Numbered from the stretch's first letter, positions 26,193 to 35,833 are shown. The stretch is 64,000 nucleotides of DNA from CAVYWD01 sp963772225 (GCA_963772225.1 CAVYWD010000002.1:186001-250000), one strand, 5' to 3'. A program made the numbers and translations. Notes: generated by a model from the sequence alone, not told the origin.

Positions 26193-27128
26193 ATGAAGGT
26201 CGTTGTCGCGGGAGGCGCAGGGTTCATCGGCTCACACGTGTGCGACCGGCTCTTGGAAAAGGGCCACGAAGTGCACGTGGTGGACGACCTCTCCAGCGGG
26301 CGCCGGGAAAACCTGGACCCGCGGGCGAAGCTGCACCCCTTGGACATCCGCTCTCGCGAGGCCGCCCAGCTGCTCCTCGACGAGCGGCCGCAGGCGCTCT
26401 TCCACCTCGCCGCCCAGATGGACGTCCGCCGCTCGGTCGCCGATCCGTCGTTCGACGCCGACGTGAACGTTCGCGGCTTTCTCAACCTGCTCGAGGCCTC
26501 CGTCAAGGCGGGTGTGAAGCGGGTGATCTTCAGCTCCACCGGCGGGGCCATCTACGGCGAGCAGGAAGCCTTCCCGGCGACCGAGAGCCACCCGCAACGG
26601 CCTTGCTCGCCGTACGGCGTCTCCAAGGCGGCCGGCGAGCTCTACCTCAACTACTACCGGCTTCAGCACGGCCTCTCGTACGCGGCGCTCCGGTACGCCA
26701 ACGTCTACGGCCCGCGGCAGAACCCGCACGGCGAGGCCGGGGTCGTCGCCATCTTTTGCGAGCGGATGCTGAACGACAAGCCGTGCACCATCTTCGGCGA
26801 CGGCCTGCAGACGCGGGACTTCGTGTTCGTCGAAGACGTCGCCAAGGCGAACCTGGCGGCGCTGGAGAGCGACTTCGCCGGGGCGGTGAACGTCGGCACC
26901 GGCGTCGAGACCGACGTCAACACCCTCTACGGCCAGCTCGCGAAAGCGGCCTCGCTCTCGCGCCCCGCGGTCCACGCCGAGGGCAAGCCCGGCGAGCAGC
27001 GGCGCAGCTGCATCGACCCGTCGCTCCTCCAGAAGGTCTTCGGCCTTCGGCCGCAGGTCGGCCTCGCCGACGGTCTTTCGCGGACCTACCGGTTCTTCTC
27101 GGAGCAGCGAGCGAAGAAGGCCGGCTGA
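26193..27128 (+). CDS. NAD-dependent epimerase/dehydratase (UDP-glucose 4-epimerase-like)
   Basis: The 311-residue extended short-chain dehydrogenase has the NAD motif VVVAGGAGFIGSHV at the start, DDLSSG after the second strand, a catalytic SST near residue 112, and Tyr/Lys in SPYGVSKAAGELYLNYY. YANVYGPRQNPHGEAGVVAI is typical of UDP-hexose 4-epimerases and relatives. It likely makes a sugar nucleotide for polysaccharide or glycan synthesis; the exact substrate cannot be fixed from sequence alone. It probably shares a promoter with the RHH gene upstream. Confidence 0.88.
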   Translation: MKVVVAGGAGFIGSHVCDRLLEKGHEVHVVDDLSSGRRENLDPRAKLHPLDIRSREAAQLLLDERPQALFHLAAQMDVRRSVADPSFDADVNVRGFLNLLEASVKAGVKRVIFSSTGGAIYGEQEAFPATESHPQRPCSPYGVSKAAGELYLNYYRLQHGLSYAALRYANVYGPRQNPHGEAGVVAIFCERMLNDKPCTIFGDGLQTRDFVFVEDVAKANLAALESDFAGAVNVGTGVETDVNTLYGQLAKAASLSRPAVHAEGKPGEQRRSCIDPSLLQKVFGLRPQVGLADGLSRTYRFFSEQRAKKAG

Positions 27129-27168
27129 GGAGGCGCGGTCTCTTCCCGCTCCCCCGAAGTGCCCGAAT

Positions 27169-27219
27169 CCTCACCCCCCAACCCCCTCCCCGCTCGCGGG
27201 GAGGGGGCGAAGGAGAGGC
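27169..27219 (-). repeat. core of dispersed palindromic repeat, copy C
   Basis: On the minus strand this stretch carries the same core as copies A and B: CTTCGCCCCCTCCCCGC, a 2-base loop, GCGGGGAGGGGG and GGGGGGTGAGGA. The outer terminal repeats are missing. It begins just after the stop codon of the zinc-cluster gene and lies between two convergent genes, so it may serve both as a terminator. Confidence 0.75.
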
Positions 27220-27220
27220 G

Positions 27221-27799
27221 CTATCGGTCGAGCAACCGCTTCAGGCGCTCGCGCCAGAGCGAAGTGCCCAGCTCGTGCTCCACGCCGCAGTAGAAGCAGC
27301 GGATCGCCCCGAGCCAGCTTTCGGAGACCTTCAGCTCTTCGCGGCAGCACAGGAGGGGGACCACGCGCATGTCGTCGGGCTCGCTGCGGAGCGCGTGCGC
27401 GCAGGGCTCGGGCCGCACGGGCAAGAAGGTGGGGCGCGGGTTGGCGGGCAAGGTTCGCTCCACGTGCGCGAGCTGCTCGTAGCGCACCTCGAGGCTCAGG
27501 CTCTGGGCTCGCCCGTCCAGGAACTCGCGCTGCTCGGCCGTGAACCACGCGTCGTCGTCGGCCTGGGCGCCGCAATAGGGGCAGGTGCGGCGCTCGAGCG
27601 GCCATTGCGCCTCCTCCCCGTTCGCGTGTGCCAGGCGCGCCGCGATCCGCCGGAGCGCGAGCTGGCCGTCCACCTGTGTCGCGAGCACCTTGAACAGCCG
27701 GTGGCAGGACGGGCACTCCCTGCGAACGAAGCCCAGGCTGTCCCGCGGCAGGCTGACGAGCTCGGCGCCCACCCTGGGGGCAGTTGGCAAGTGGCTCAT
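27221..27799 (-). CDS. Cys-rich protein with zinc-ribbon-like motifs, unknown function
   Basis: I do not recognise a family. The 192-residue product has three CxxC pairs, CPSCHRLF, CPYCGA and CFYCGVEHE, plus a CC pair, consistent with one or two structural zinc sites. No signal peptide or membrane helix is seen. ATG 27799 is preferred to an upstream TTG. The gene lies tail to tail with the epimerase, with a palindromic repeat core between them, and is upstream-adjacent to a tiny membrane protein gene on the same strand. Confidence 0.7.
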   Translation of the reverse strand: MSHLPTAPRVGAELVSLPRDSLGFVRRECPSCHRLFKVLATQVDGQLALRRIAARLAHANGEEAQWPLERRTCPYCGAQADDDAWFTAEQREFLDGRAQSLSLEVRYEQLAHVERTLPANPRPTFLPVRPEPCAHALRSEPDDMRVVPLLCCREELKVSESWLGAIRCFYCGVEHELGTSLWRERLKRLLDR

Positions 27800-27850
27800 T
27801 TCCGGGCGCTCGCTTTCCAAGGTTCCTGCCCCGCGTGCGCGAGGCGCGAT

Positions 27851-28051
27851 TCACGGCGCTCCGCCGCCCGTCGTGGGCCGGCGCCTCGGCTCCCGTTGCG
27901 CGGCCTTGGCCCGCTGAGAGACCGCGACCGCCAGCGCCAGCGCGACCAGGGCCAAGCAAAGCCAAGCATGCAGCCATGCCCCCAGCGCCGCGCCGCTCGC
28001 CAGCCCGAAGGCCCAGAGCGCCGCGAGGATCGCCGCCATGGCCCAGAGCAT
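27851..28051 (-). CDS. small lmo0937-family membrane protein
   Basis: This 66-residue protein starts MLWAMAAILAALWAFGL, then has GAWLHAWLCLALVALALAV and a basic tail, the two-helix layout of the short lmo0937 family. The ATG at 28051 has a GGAGG site 9 bases upstream, which decides the start; a longer reading frame upstream is not protein-like. The role of the family is unclear, with stress-related expression reported for some members. It is divergent from the moxR gene. Confidence 0.75.
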   Translation of the reverse strand: MLWAMAAILAALWAFGLASGAALGAWLHAWLCLALVALALAVAVSQRAKAAQREPRRRPTTGGGAP

Positions 28052-28151
28052 CCCGGCCTCCTCCCCGACGAGCCGTCGGGCTTGAGGTAGGGCCTTGGCG
28101 CCCGGGCGAGAAGAGGGCCCTCGGGCCTCTTCTGGTAGGCTCGAAGATGCC

Positions 28152-29129
28152 ATGTCGCCCGAGCTCGTGCGCCGCCCCACGCCTGCGCTGGACCCGAAGC
28201 GTTCCCAGGCCCTGATGCGCCGCATCGCAGAGAGCGTCGAGGTGGCTCTCCGGGGCAAGCGGCAGGCCGTGGAGCTTTCGCTCTGCGCCCTGGTGGCGCG
28301 CGGGCACCTGCTCATCGAGGACGTCCCGGGTGTAGGGAAGACCACGCTGGCGCAGGCCCTGGCGCGGTCGTTCGACCTCACCTTCGCGCGCATCCAGTTT
28401 ACGAGCGACCTCTTGCCGTCCGACATCCTGGGGGCGCAGGTGTTCGACCCGAGGAGCGCGACGTTCGAGTTCCGGCCGGGGCCAGTCTTCGCCCAGCTCG
28501 TGCTCGCCGACGAGCTCAACCGCGCGCCGCCGCGCACCCAGTCGGCGCTGTTGGAGGCCATGGCCGACCAACAGGTGAGCCTGGACGGGATCACGCGGGC
28601 GCTGCCCCAGCCCTTCGCGGTGCTCGCCACGCAGAACCCCCGCGAGCAGTCGGGGACCTACCCCTTGCCCGACTCGCAGCTCGATCGGTTCCTCCTGCGC
28701 ATCGGACTGGGCCACCCGGACGCGGACGCGGAGCGCGGTATCCTGCTCAGCCGCGGCGCCGAGGAGCCCGTGCGCCGCCTGCGCCCTGCCGCCTCGGCCG
28801 CGGAGCTCGAGGCGCTGCAGGCGGCGGCTCAGGCGGTGAAGGTCGCCCCCGAGCTCGCCGGGTACGCGGTGGCCGTGGCGCGCGCGACGCGCGAGAGCCC
28901 GCTCCTCACCGGGGGGATCTCGACGCGGGCCGCGCTGGGCTGGCTCGCGGCGGCCAAGGCGCACGCGCTCATGGGCGGCCGCGATTTCCTGCTCCCCGAC
29001 GACCTCAAGGCGGTCGCGGCGCCCTGTCTGGGCCACCGCCTGACGCCGGCGGGCGGCGGGCCGGGAGATGCGGGGCAGGCCGAGCGCATCGTGCGCGAGC
29101 TGGTCGAGCGCGTCGAAGTGCCCCAATAG
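28152..29129 (+). CDS. MoxR-type AAA+ ATPase
   Basis: MoxR ATPases act as chaperone-like remodelers, often with DUF58 and membrane partners encoded next door. The 325-residue protein has Walker A EDVPGVGKTTLAQAL, Walker B LVLADELNRAPPRTQ, sensor 1 VLATQNPREQSGTYPLP and an arginine-rich lid. ATG 28152 was chosen because it gives the usual N-terminus. The DUF58 gene starts 2 bp after its stop, followed by an overlapping transglutaminase gene, the common MoxR operon. Confidence 0.94.
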   Translation: MSPELVRRPTPALDPKRSQALMRRIAESVEVALRGKRQAVELSLCALVARGHLLIEDVPGVGKTTLAQALARSFDLTFARIQFTSDLLPSDILGAQVFDPRSATFEFRPGPVFAQLVLADELNRAPPRTQSALLEAMADQQVSLDGITRALPQPFAVLATQNPREQSGTYPLPDSQLDRFLLRIGLGHPDADAERGILLSRGAEEPVRRLRPAASAAELEALQAAAQAVKVAPELAGYAVAVARATRESPLLTGGISTRAALGWLAAAKAHALMGGRDFLLPDDLKAVAAPCLGHRLTPAGGGPGDAGQAERIVRELVERVEVPQ

Positions 29130-29131
29130 CC

Positions 29132-30166
29132 ATGCCGCCGGCCGCGACAGGCCCGGCTGTCGGGCAGACCGGGTCGGGGTTTCGAGCGGGCAGCCGCAAG
29201 CGCCTCCGGTTCACGCGCGAGGGTTGGTACTACCTGGTCCTCACGCTGGGGGTCGGCGCGGCGGCCCTGAACACCGGCAACAACCTCCTCTTCCTCGTGT
29301 TCGGGCTGCAGCTGACGGCCATCGTCGTCTCGGGCGTGCTTTCCGAGGTGGCGCTCGCCCAGCTGGAAGTTTGCCGCGAGGCGCCGGCCGAGCCCTGCGC
29401 GGGCGCCCCCTTCCTCGTCACCTACCGCGTCGCGAATCGAAAGCGCCTCTGGCCGTCGCTGACGCTGGCCGTCGAGGAGCGCGGCGGCCCCCTCGAGGGC
29501 GTCCGCGTCTTCCTGCTCCAGCTCCAGCCCGGCGCGGTCGCCGAGGTGAGCGCCCGCGCGCAGCTCGACCGGCGCGGGCTCGCCCGCCTCGAGGGAGTGC
29601 GCCTGTCCACCCGGTTCCCGTTCGGCTTCTTCGAGAAGTCGCAAGCGGTGGCGCTGCCCGGCGAGATCTGCGCCTTGCCCCGTCGGGTCCGAGCGCCCGA
29701 GAGCCGCGCCGCCGGCGTCCCCCGCGACGGTGAGCAGCCCGAGAATCGGCCCGGGCCGGGGGCCGAGCTCTACGGCCTGAGGGAGCTGCGCCCGGGCGAC
29801 GATCGGCGCCTCGTGCACTGGCGAAAGAGCGCGTCCGCGGGGCGGCTCCTGGCGGTCGAGCGCGAGCGCGAGCGACGGCGGCGCGTGGCGCTCCTCCTGG
29901 ACAACCGCGGACCCCGCGCGGGCGAGTGGCTCGACCGCCGTGTCGAGCGGGCCGCGGCGCTGGCGCGCGAGCTCTCCGGCCAGGGCTTCGAGGTGGGGCT
30001 CTCTGCGAGCGGGTTGGAGCTGGCGCCGGCCGCGGGCGCGGCGGCGCTTCGCGCAGTGCTCCGCGCCCTGGCGCTCCTCGAGGCTCGCGGGCCCGAGGCC
30101 CCGCCGCCGCGGGCCGGCCGGGAGGTCGTCGTGGAGGTCGGACGCGACCAGGGGGAAGCGGCGTGA
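29132..30166 (+). CDS. DUF58 domain protein
   Basis: The 344-residue protein has an N-terminal membrane hairpin (WYYLVLTLGVGAAALNTGNN to LLFLVFGLQLTAIVVSGVL), a beta-rich middle and the DUF58 core signature YGLRELRPGDDRRLVHWRKS followed by a von Willebrand-like VALLLDNRG strand. DUF58 proteins accompany MoxR ATPases and are probably anchored at the inner membrane. Its stop overlaps the GTG start of the transglutaminase gene by four bases. Confidence 0.9.
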   Translation: MPPAATGPAVGQTGSGFRAGSRKRLRFTREGWYYLVLTLGVGAAALNTGNNLLFLVFGLQLTAIVVSGVLSEVALAQLEVCREAPAEPCAGAPFLVTYRVANRKRLWPSLTLAVEERGGPLEGVRVFLLQLQPGAVAEVSARAQLDRRGLARLEGVRLSTRFPFGFFEKSQAVALPGEICALPRRVRAPESRAAGVPRDGEQPENRPGPGAELYGLRELRPGDDRRLVHWRKSASAGRLLAVERERERRRRVALLLDNRGPRAGEWLDRRVERAAALARELSGQGFEVGLSASGLELAPAAGAAALRAVLRALALLEARGPEAPPPRAGREVVVEVGRDQGEAA

Positions 30167-32268
30167 AGCCCGAGTCGCAAGCGCCGGGGCGCGGCAACCC
30201 TGCGGGCCGGCGATCGGAGGTCGCCCACCTGGAGCGGGCGCGCCGCGCCGCGACCCACGCGACCGCGGGCTTCGCGTTCGGCGCCGCGGCGTCGGGCGGC
30301 GACCTCCCCGGCGGCGCGGTCGCGCTCTTCGCGCTCAGCTTCGTCGCCTCGCTCGTCTTCCCAGGGCGGCTGCGATGGGCCGCCCGGCTCGCGACCCCAG
30401 TGACGATCGTCGCCTTGGTCTTCCTCGCCTCCGCCTGGATCTTCGGCTCGCTCGACCTGGTCGCGGCGGCGACCGCCTTCGCGGCGGCGCTCGCGGCCAA
30501 CCGCCTGGTCGCGCGGCAGCGCGCGGCCGACGACGGGATGCTTTTTCTCTCCGCGCTCCTCATGCTGGCCGGCGGCGCCGCGCTGAGCGCCGACCTGTCC
30601 TACGGCCTCTTCTTCGCCGGATTCTCGCTGAGCGCGACGAGCGCGCTGACGCTCTCTCACCTCGCGCGCTCGGCGGAGGAGGCGCAGGCGACCCGGGGCC
30701 AGGCGGCCGCGCTGGCGAGCCGGCGGCTCTTCGCAGGGGTCTTCGCGCTCTCGGCGTTGGGGCTCCTCGGGGCGCTCGCGGTGTTCTTCGCCTTCCCGCG
30801 CTTCACCGCGGGGATGTGGGCGCGCGCCCGGGGCCGGGGCAGTGCGGCGACCGGGTTCGCGAGCGCCATTCGGCTCGGCGGGGCCGGCCCGCTCAAGTCC
30901 GACGCCCGCGTCGCGCTCCGCGCCGCGGTGTCGCCCGACCCCGGGAGCGAGCGGCTCGACCTGCTCTGGAAAGGGCGGAGCCTGGACCGCTACGACGGGA
31001 AGGCGTTCGTGAGCACCGCGGCCGGCAGCGGCCAGCTCCGGCGCCGGTTCGAGCTCTCGCCTGGGCCCGGCCCGACGAGCGCCTTCGAGGTCGAGGTCCG
31101 GCCGGCAGCGCAGACCAGCGCCGTCTTCCTGCCCCAGGGCGCCGACCTCTTGGCCGACCCGAGGCGGGTGCCGCCGGCGCCATTCATCGCGGGCGTGCCG
31201 TCGCTTCAGCTGCGGCGCGACGCCGCGGGCGACTTCGAGGTGGTGCCCGCGCCGGACGGCGCCTACGCCTACTCGGCCCACGCGGCGCTCGGCGGGCGCG
31301 CGGCGCTCGCCGGGCGCGGCGCGAGCTATCCCGAAGGCGTCCGCGAGCAGTTTCTCCAGCTGCCGCCGCTCGATCCGCGGATCCCGGCGCTGGCGGCGCG
31401 CTGGACCGAGGGGCTCTCCGACCCTTACGACGAGGCGAGGGCCATCGAGCGGGCGCTCGGGGCGTTCGAGTACAGCTCGGAGCTGCCGGGAGAGGAGGCG
31501 GACCCGCTCGCGGCCTTCCTGTTCGAGCGCAGGGCCGGCCACTGCGAGCTCTTCAGCACCGCCATGACCGTGCTCCTGCGCGCTCGCGGCGTGCCGGCGC
31601 GGGCCGTAACCGGGTTCTACGGCGGGGAGCGCGTGGCGCCGGGGGCCTACGTCCTGCGCGCCGGAGACGCGCACGCCTGGGCGGAGGTGTACTTTCCGGG
31701 CGTGGGCTTCGCCCCGTTCGACCCAACGCCGCCGTCCGGGCGGCGCGCGTCGCCGGGAAGAGCGAGCGCCCTGCTCGCGGACCTGTACGACCGAGCGGAG
31801 GTCTTCTGGCTCTCGGCGGTAGTCGATTTCGGATTCCGAGACCAGGCCCGCGCGGTCCGGGAGGGCCTCGGGGCGCTCAGTCGAGGGCTCCAGCGGTTCC
31901 AGGGGCGGAGTGGGGCAGGCGCGGCGCGCCCGCTTTGGCTGGCGAGCGCGGCGGCGGCCCTTGGCCTCTCGGCCTTAGCCGCGCGCGCCCTTTGGCGGTC
32001 GCATCCCTATCGAGCGCGGCGGCGCCGGCCGATCGACCCGGCGACCGAGCTTTACCGGGGGCTCCTTCAGCGGCTCGCGCGGCGCGGCGTCGCGAAGTCT
32101 CCTGGGCAGACGCCGCGCGAATTCGTCGCCCTGCTGTGGGCCGCGAAGCGCGCCGAGGCCAGGGAGGTGAGCGCCATCACCGAGCGCTACCTCGCCGCTC
32201 GCTTCGGCGCGCGAAGGCTCGACCGCGCCGAGCTGCGCGAGCTCTGGCGGCGGGTGCGGCAGGTCTGA
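30163..32268 (+). CDS. TgpA-like membrane transglutaminase
   Basis: The 701-residue protein starts at a GTG overlapping the DUF58 stop. It has five or six N-terminal transmembrane helices, a large periplasmic region with a transglutaminase-like triad (Cys in AGHCELFSTAMTV, His in GDAHAWAEVYFP, Asp in FAPFDPTPP), one more membrane helix near residue 590 and a cytoplasmic C-terminal helical part like DUF4129. This is the architecture of TgpA proteins, which act on envelope peptides or glycan-linked substrates. The MoxR and DUF58 partners lie directly upstream. Confidence 0.9.
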   Translation: MKPESQAPGRGNPAGRRSEVAHLERARRAATHATAGFAFGAAASGGDLPGGAVALFALSFVASLVFPGRLRWAARLATPVTIVALVFLASAWIFGSLDLVAAATAFAAALAANRLVARQRAADDGMLFLSALLMLAGGAALSADLSYGLFFAGFSLSATSALTLSHLARSAEEAQATRGQAAALASRRLFAGVFALSALGLLGALAVFFAFPRFTAGMWARARGRGSAATGFASAIRLGGAGPLKSDARVALRAAVSPDPGSERLDLLWKGRSLDRYDGKAFVSTAAGSGQLRRRFELSPGPGPTSAFEVEVRPAAQTSAVFLPQGADLLADPRRVPPAPFIAGVPSLQLRRDAAGDFEVVPAPDGAYAYSAHAALGGRAALAGRGASYPEGVREQFLQLPPLDPRIPALAARWTEGLSDPYDEARAIERALGAFEYSSELPGEEADPLAAFLFERRAGHCELFSTAMTVLLRARGVPARAVTGFYGGERVAPGAYVLRAGDAHAWAEVYFPGVGFAPFDPTPPSGRRASPGRASALLADLYDRAEVFWLSAVVDFGFRDQARAVREGLGALSRGLQRFQGRSGAGAARPLWLASAAAALGLSALAARALWRSHPYRARRRRPIDPATELYRGLLQRLARRGVAKSPGQTPREFVALLWAAKRAEAREVSAITERYLAARFGARRLDRAELRELWRRVRQV

Positions 32269-32436
32269 GGGCTTTGCCGTTCGAGGCTCCTGGGGCGCTC
32301 CCGCGCGCAAAGCGCCTCGGCCGCCCGCTGGGCACCCACCGTCGGATTTTGGATGCTCGCGCTTGCGGTACCTGCCGACTGTCGACAGACTCTCGGCCCC
32401 CCAAGGCGCCTCGCCGGGCGCTCCAAACCGAGAGAA

Positions 32437-34626
32437 ATGAGGCGAGACGTGCGCTTCTTCGCGACTTCAGCCCGAGGCATGGAAGAGGTGCTCGCCGCCG
32501 AGCTCCAGGGCCTGGGCGCGCAGGGGATCGAGCGGGTCCGCGCGGGCGTGGGCTTCGAAGGGCCGGTCGAGCTCGCGTTGCGGGCTTGCCTCTGGTCGCG
32601 CACCGCCAGCCGCGTGCTGCTCCCCCTGGCGCGCTTCCCGGCAGGCGGCGCGGAGGAGCTCTACAAGGGCGCCCAGGCGATCGACTGGTCCCAGCACCTC
32701 TCGACGCAGGGGACGCTCGCCGTCGACTTCTCGAGCAGTGAGTCCGCCCTCACGCACACGCAGTTCGGCGCGCAGAAGGTCAAAGACGCCATCGTCGACC
32801 AGTTTCGCGCGGCGACCGGAGAGCGGCCGTCGGTCGACCTGGCGCGGCCGGACCTGCGCGTCAACGTGTTCGTGCGCCGCGACGAGGCGAGCGTCGCTGT
32901 GGACCTCTCCGGCGAGAGCCTCCACCGGCGCGGCTGGCGGGTGCAGGTGGGCGAGGCCCCGCTGAAGGAGAACCTCGCCGCGGCCATCCTCTTGCTCGCG
33001 GGCTGGCCGGACATCGCCCGCCGAGGCGGAGGGCTGGTCGACCCCATGTGCGGCTCAGGGACATTGTGCATCGAGGCCGCGCTGATGGCCCTGGACGTGG
33101 CGCCAGGGCTGCTCCGCGCGCGGTTCGGCTTCGAGGGCTGGAAACGGCACGAGCCGGAGGTCTGGCAGCGGCTCCAGGCCGAAGCCCGCGAGCGCGACCG
33201 GCGCGGCCGCGCGGCGCTGCCGCCCATCGCCGGCTACGACCTCGACCCGCGCGCCGTCCGCGCCGCGCTCGCCAACCGCGAGCGCGCCGGGCTGCGCGAG
33301 GCGGTCCACTTCGAGAAGCGCGAGCTGGGCGAGGCGCGCCCCGCGGGAGATGCGCCGGGTCTGTTCGTCGCCAACCCGCCCTACGGCGAGCGCCTGGGCG
33401 ACCTGGAGGAGCTCAAGATCCTCTACCGCCGCATCGGCGACCTCTTGAAGCAGCGCTTCGCGGGCTGGGACGGCTACGTCTTGACCGCGAACCAGGAGCT
33501 CGCCAAACGCCTTGGCCTCAGGGCCGCGAAGCGGCACGTCCTGTACAATGGCGCGCTCGAGGCGCGGCTGATTCACCTGCCGATCGGCGCGGCGTCGGGC
33601 GCCTCTGCGCGCGCGCCGGCCCCCAGCGAGGCCGCGCCGCCCGAGGAAGCAAAAGCCCTCAGTGAAGGCGCCCCTCGCAACAAGGCGGCTCCCGGCGAGG
33701 CCTTCGCGAACCGCCTGCGAAAGGACTTCAAACACCTGGGCAAGTGGGCCAAGCGCGAGGGCGTCACCTGCTACCGCGTCTACGACGCCGACCTGCCGGA
33801 GTACGCGGTGGCGGTCGACCTCTACGAGTCCAAGGTGCACGTGCAGGAGTACGAGCCCCCGGAGACGGTCGACGCCGCCAAGGCCGAGCGGCGGCTGTAC
33901 GACGCCATCTCGGCCATCCCGGAGGTGCTGGGCGTCCGGACGCAAGACGTGGTGCTCAAGGTGCGGCGCCGGCAGCGGGGGGCCGGGCAGTACGAGAAGC
34001 ACGACGAGCGCGGCGAGTTCTTCGAGGTGGGCGAGGGCGGGCACCGCTTTCTCGTCAACCTGCGCGACTACCTGGACACGGGACTGTTCCTCGACCATCG
34101 CGAGGTTCGCCGCACCGTCGCCGAGCTCGCCGCCGGCAAGCGATTTCTCAACCTGTTCGCCTACACCGGGACGGCCACCGTCTACGCGGCCAAGGCAGGC
34201 GCCGTCTCGACCACGACGGTGGATTTGTCGAACACCTACCTGGACTGGGCGGAGAGAAACCTCCACTTGAACGGGCTCCGCGGCTCGCGGCACGAGGTGG
34301 TTCGCGCCGACTGCCTCGAGTTCCTCGAGCGCGAGCGGAACCATTACGGGCTCATCTTTTTGGACCCGCCGACCTTCTCCCGCTCCAAGGCCATGAGCGG
34401 GGACTTCGACGTCCAGCGCGACCACCCTCAGCTCCTGCGGTCGGCCGCCCGGCTGCTCGAGCCGGGGGGCGTCCTCCTCTTCGCGAACAACTTCCGCCGA
34501 TTCAAGATGGACCGCGAGGCCCTTCCGGAGCTTCGAATCGAGGACATCACGCGGCAGACGCTGCCGCCGGACTTCCAGCGCAACCCGCGCATCCACAATG
34601 CCTGGCGAATCGAGCGCGCGGGGTAG
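32437..34626 (+). CDS. rlmL: bifunctional 23S rRNA methyltransferase RlmKL
   Basis: The fused enzyme methylates G2445 (m2G) and G2069 (m7G) of 23S rRNA in E. coli numbering. I chose ATG 32437 (MRRDVRFFATSARGMEEVLA). A THUMP domain spans about residues 50-160. The first methyltransferase has DPMCGSGTLCIEAA and NPPYGERL; a Pro/Ala linker near 385-415 follows; the second has FLNLFAYTGTATVYAAKAGA and LDPPTFSRSKAM. The 729-residue length is close to the E. coli protein. It follows the transglutaminase gene by 168 bp. Confidence 0.94.
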   Translation: MRRDVRFFATSARGMEEVLAAELQGLGAQGIERVRAGVGFEGPVELALRACLWSRTASRVLLPLARFPAGGAEELYKGAQAIDWSQHLSTQGTLAVDFSSSESALTHTQFGAQKVKDAIVDQFRAATGERPSVDLARPDLRVNVFVRRDEASVAVDLSGESLHRRGWRVQVGEAPLKENLAAAILLLAGWPDIARRGGGLVDPMCGSGTLCIEAALMALDVAPGLLRARFGFEGWKRHEPEVWQRLQAEARERDRRGRAALPPIAGYDLDPRAVRAALANRERAGLREAVHFEKRELGEARPAGDAPGLFVANPPYGERLGDLEELKILYRRIGDLLKQRFAGWDGYVLTANQELAKRLGLRAAKRHVLYNGALEARLIHLPIGAASGASARAPAPSEAAPPEEAKALSEGAPRNKAAPGEAFANRLRKDFKHLGKWAKREGVTCYRVYDADLPEYAVAVDLYESKVHVQEYEPPETVDAAKAERRLYDAISAIPEVLGVRTQDVVLKVRRRQRGAGQYEKHDERGEFFEVGEGGHRFLVNLRDYLDTGLFLDHREVRRTVAELAAGKRFLNLFAYTGTATVYAAKAGAVSTTTVDLSNTYLDWAERNLHLNGLRGSRHEVVRADCLEFLERERNHYGLIFLDPPTFSRSKAMSGDFDVQRDHPQLLRSAARLLEPGGVLLFANNFRRFKMDREALPELRIEDITRQTLPPDFQRNPRIHNAWRIERAG

Positions 34627-34705
34627 CAACGCCCCCTCGGCGGCGAGGTCGGGAAAGTCGAAGATCGGCCCAAGAAATGCTATCTCCAGCTCCCGTTGGC
34701 ACAAA

Positions 34706-35833
34706 ATGGCGGCGTCGCACTTGAGAACACTGCTGATCCACGAGCTGGGAAGGGTCGAGTACGAGGACGGGCTCGCGCTGCAGAAGGCGTTTGCCCTGGC
34801 GCGGCGGAGCCGGGTGGTCGGCGACGTCCTCTTGCTCCTGGAGCACCCCAGCGTCATCACCTTCGGCCGCGGAGCCCGGGCCGAGCACGTCAAGGCCTCG
34901 CAAGAGGTGCTCGCGTCGGCGGGGGTGCGGCTCCACAAGACGGACCGGGGCGGCGACGTGACCTACCACGGCCCGGGCCAGGTCGTGGGCTATCCCATCC
35001 TCGACCTGGCGCCGGACCGCTGCGACGTCCGCCGCTACGTGCGCGACCTGGAAGAGGTGATGATCGCCGCGGCCGCCGACTTCGGGGTCAAGGCCGGCCA
35101 CATCGAAGGCTGGACGGGGACCTGGGTCGGCGAGCGCGGGCGCGACGCCCGGAAGCTGGGGGCCATCGGAGTCCATCTGAGCCGGTGGATCACCACCCAC
35201 GGCTTCGCGTTCAACGTGGCGCCGCAGCTGTCTCACTTCGACTTCATCGTGCCGTGCGGCATCGCCGAGGCGGGCGTCACCTCCCTCGAGCGCGAGCTGG
35301 GCCGGGCCCCCTCCCTGGAAGCGGCCGGCAAGGCGCTGGCCGACCACCTGGCCCAGCGCCTGGACGCGGCGCCGGCGCGGGCTCGCTTCGAGCATCGGAC
35401 GGTCTCGGTGGCGATCCTTCGACCCGGCCGCCGCGGGCTGGAGGCGCTGGTGCTCAAGCGGCACCCTCACCGCGGCGGGTTCTGGCAGCCGGTGACCGGG
35501 ACCATCGAACCCGGCGAGGAGCCCCTGGAGTGCGCGCGGCGCGAGCTCGGGGAGGAGACGGGCCTCCCGGCCGAGGTTCGGCCGCTGGGCTATACCCATT
35601 CCTTCCTCTTCGGCGAGCCGCGCCCGGATCGCCCGCCGCGCATCTTTCAGGAGACCGCTTTCTGGGCGCTCGCTCCCGCGGCCGGCAAGGTGAGGCTCGA
35701 CTCGCGCGAGCACTCGCACTACGCCTGGCTCGAGGTGGCCGAGGCCATCGAGCGCGTGCCCTACGCGGGGCTCAAGGAAGCGCTGAAGCGGGCGCAGTGC
35801 GAGGCGCTCCTGCTGCCCGCGCCCCAGACCTGA
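34706..35833 (+). CDS. lipB: octanoyltransferase LipB fused to a Nudix hydrolase domain
   Basis: Residues 1 to about 225 are LipB, which transfers octanoyl from ACP to lipoyl domains: RGGDVTYHGPGQVVGYPIL, the catalytic Lys in ARKLGAIGVHLSRW and the Cys in FIVPCGIAEAGVTSL are present. Residues 230-375 form a Nudix domain with box GTIEPGEEPLECARRELGEE followed by TGL, preceded by GGFWQPVT. The FWQ-VTG style and late EHSHYAWL resemble NudB dihydroneopterin triphosphate diphosphatases. No stop or frameshift separates the parts. ATG 34706 is the first good start. Confidence 0.9.
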   Translation: MAASHLRTLLIHELGRVEYEDGLALQKAFALARRSRVVGDVLLLLEHPSVITFGRGARAEHVKASQEVLASAGVRLHKTDRGGDVTYHGPGQVVGYPILDLAPDRCDVRRYVRDLEEVMIAAAADFGVKAGHIEGWTGTWVGERGRDARKLGAIGVHLSRWITTHGFAFNVAPQLSHFDFIVPCGIAEAGVTSLERELGRAPSLEAAGKALADHLAQRLDAAPARARFEHRTVSVAILRPGRRGLEALVLKRHPHRGGFWQPVTGTIEPGEEPLECARRELGEETGLPAEVRPLGYTHSFLFGEPRPDRPPRIFQETAFWALAPAAGKVRLDSREHSHYAWLEVAEAIERVPYAGLKEALKRAQCEALLLPAPQT

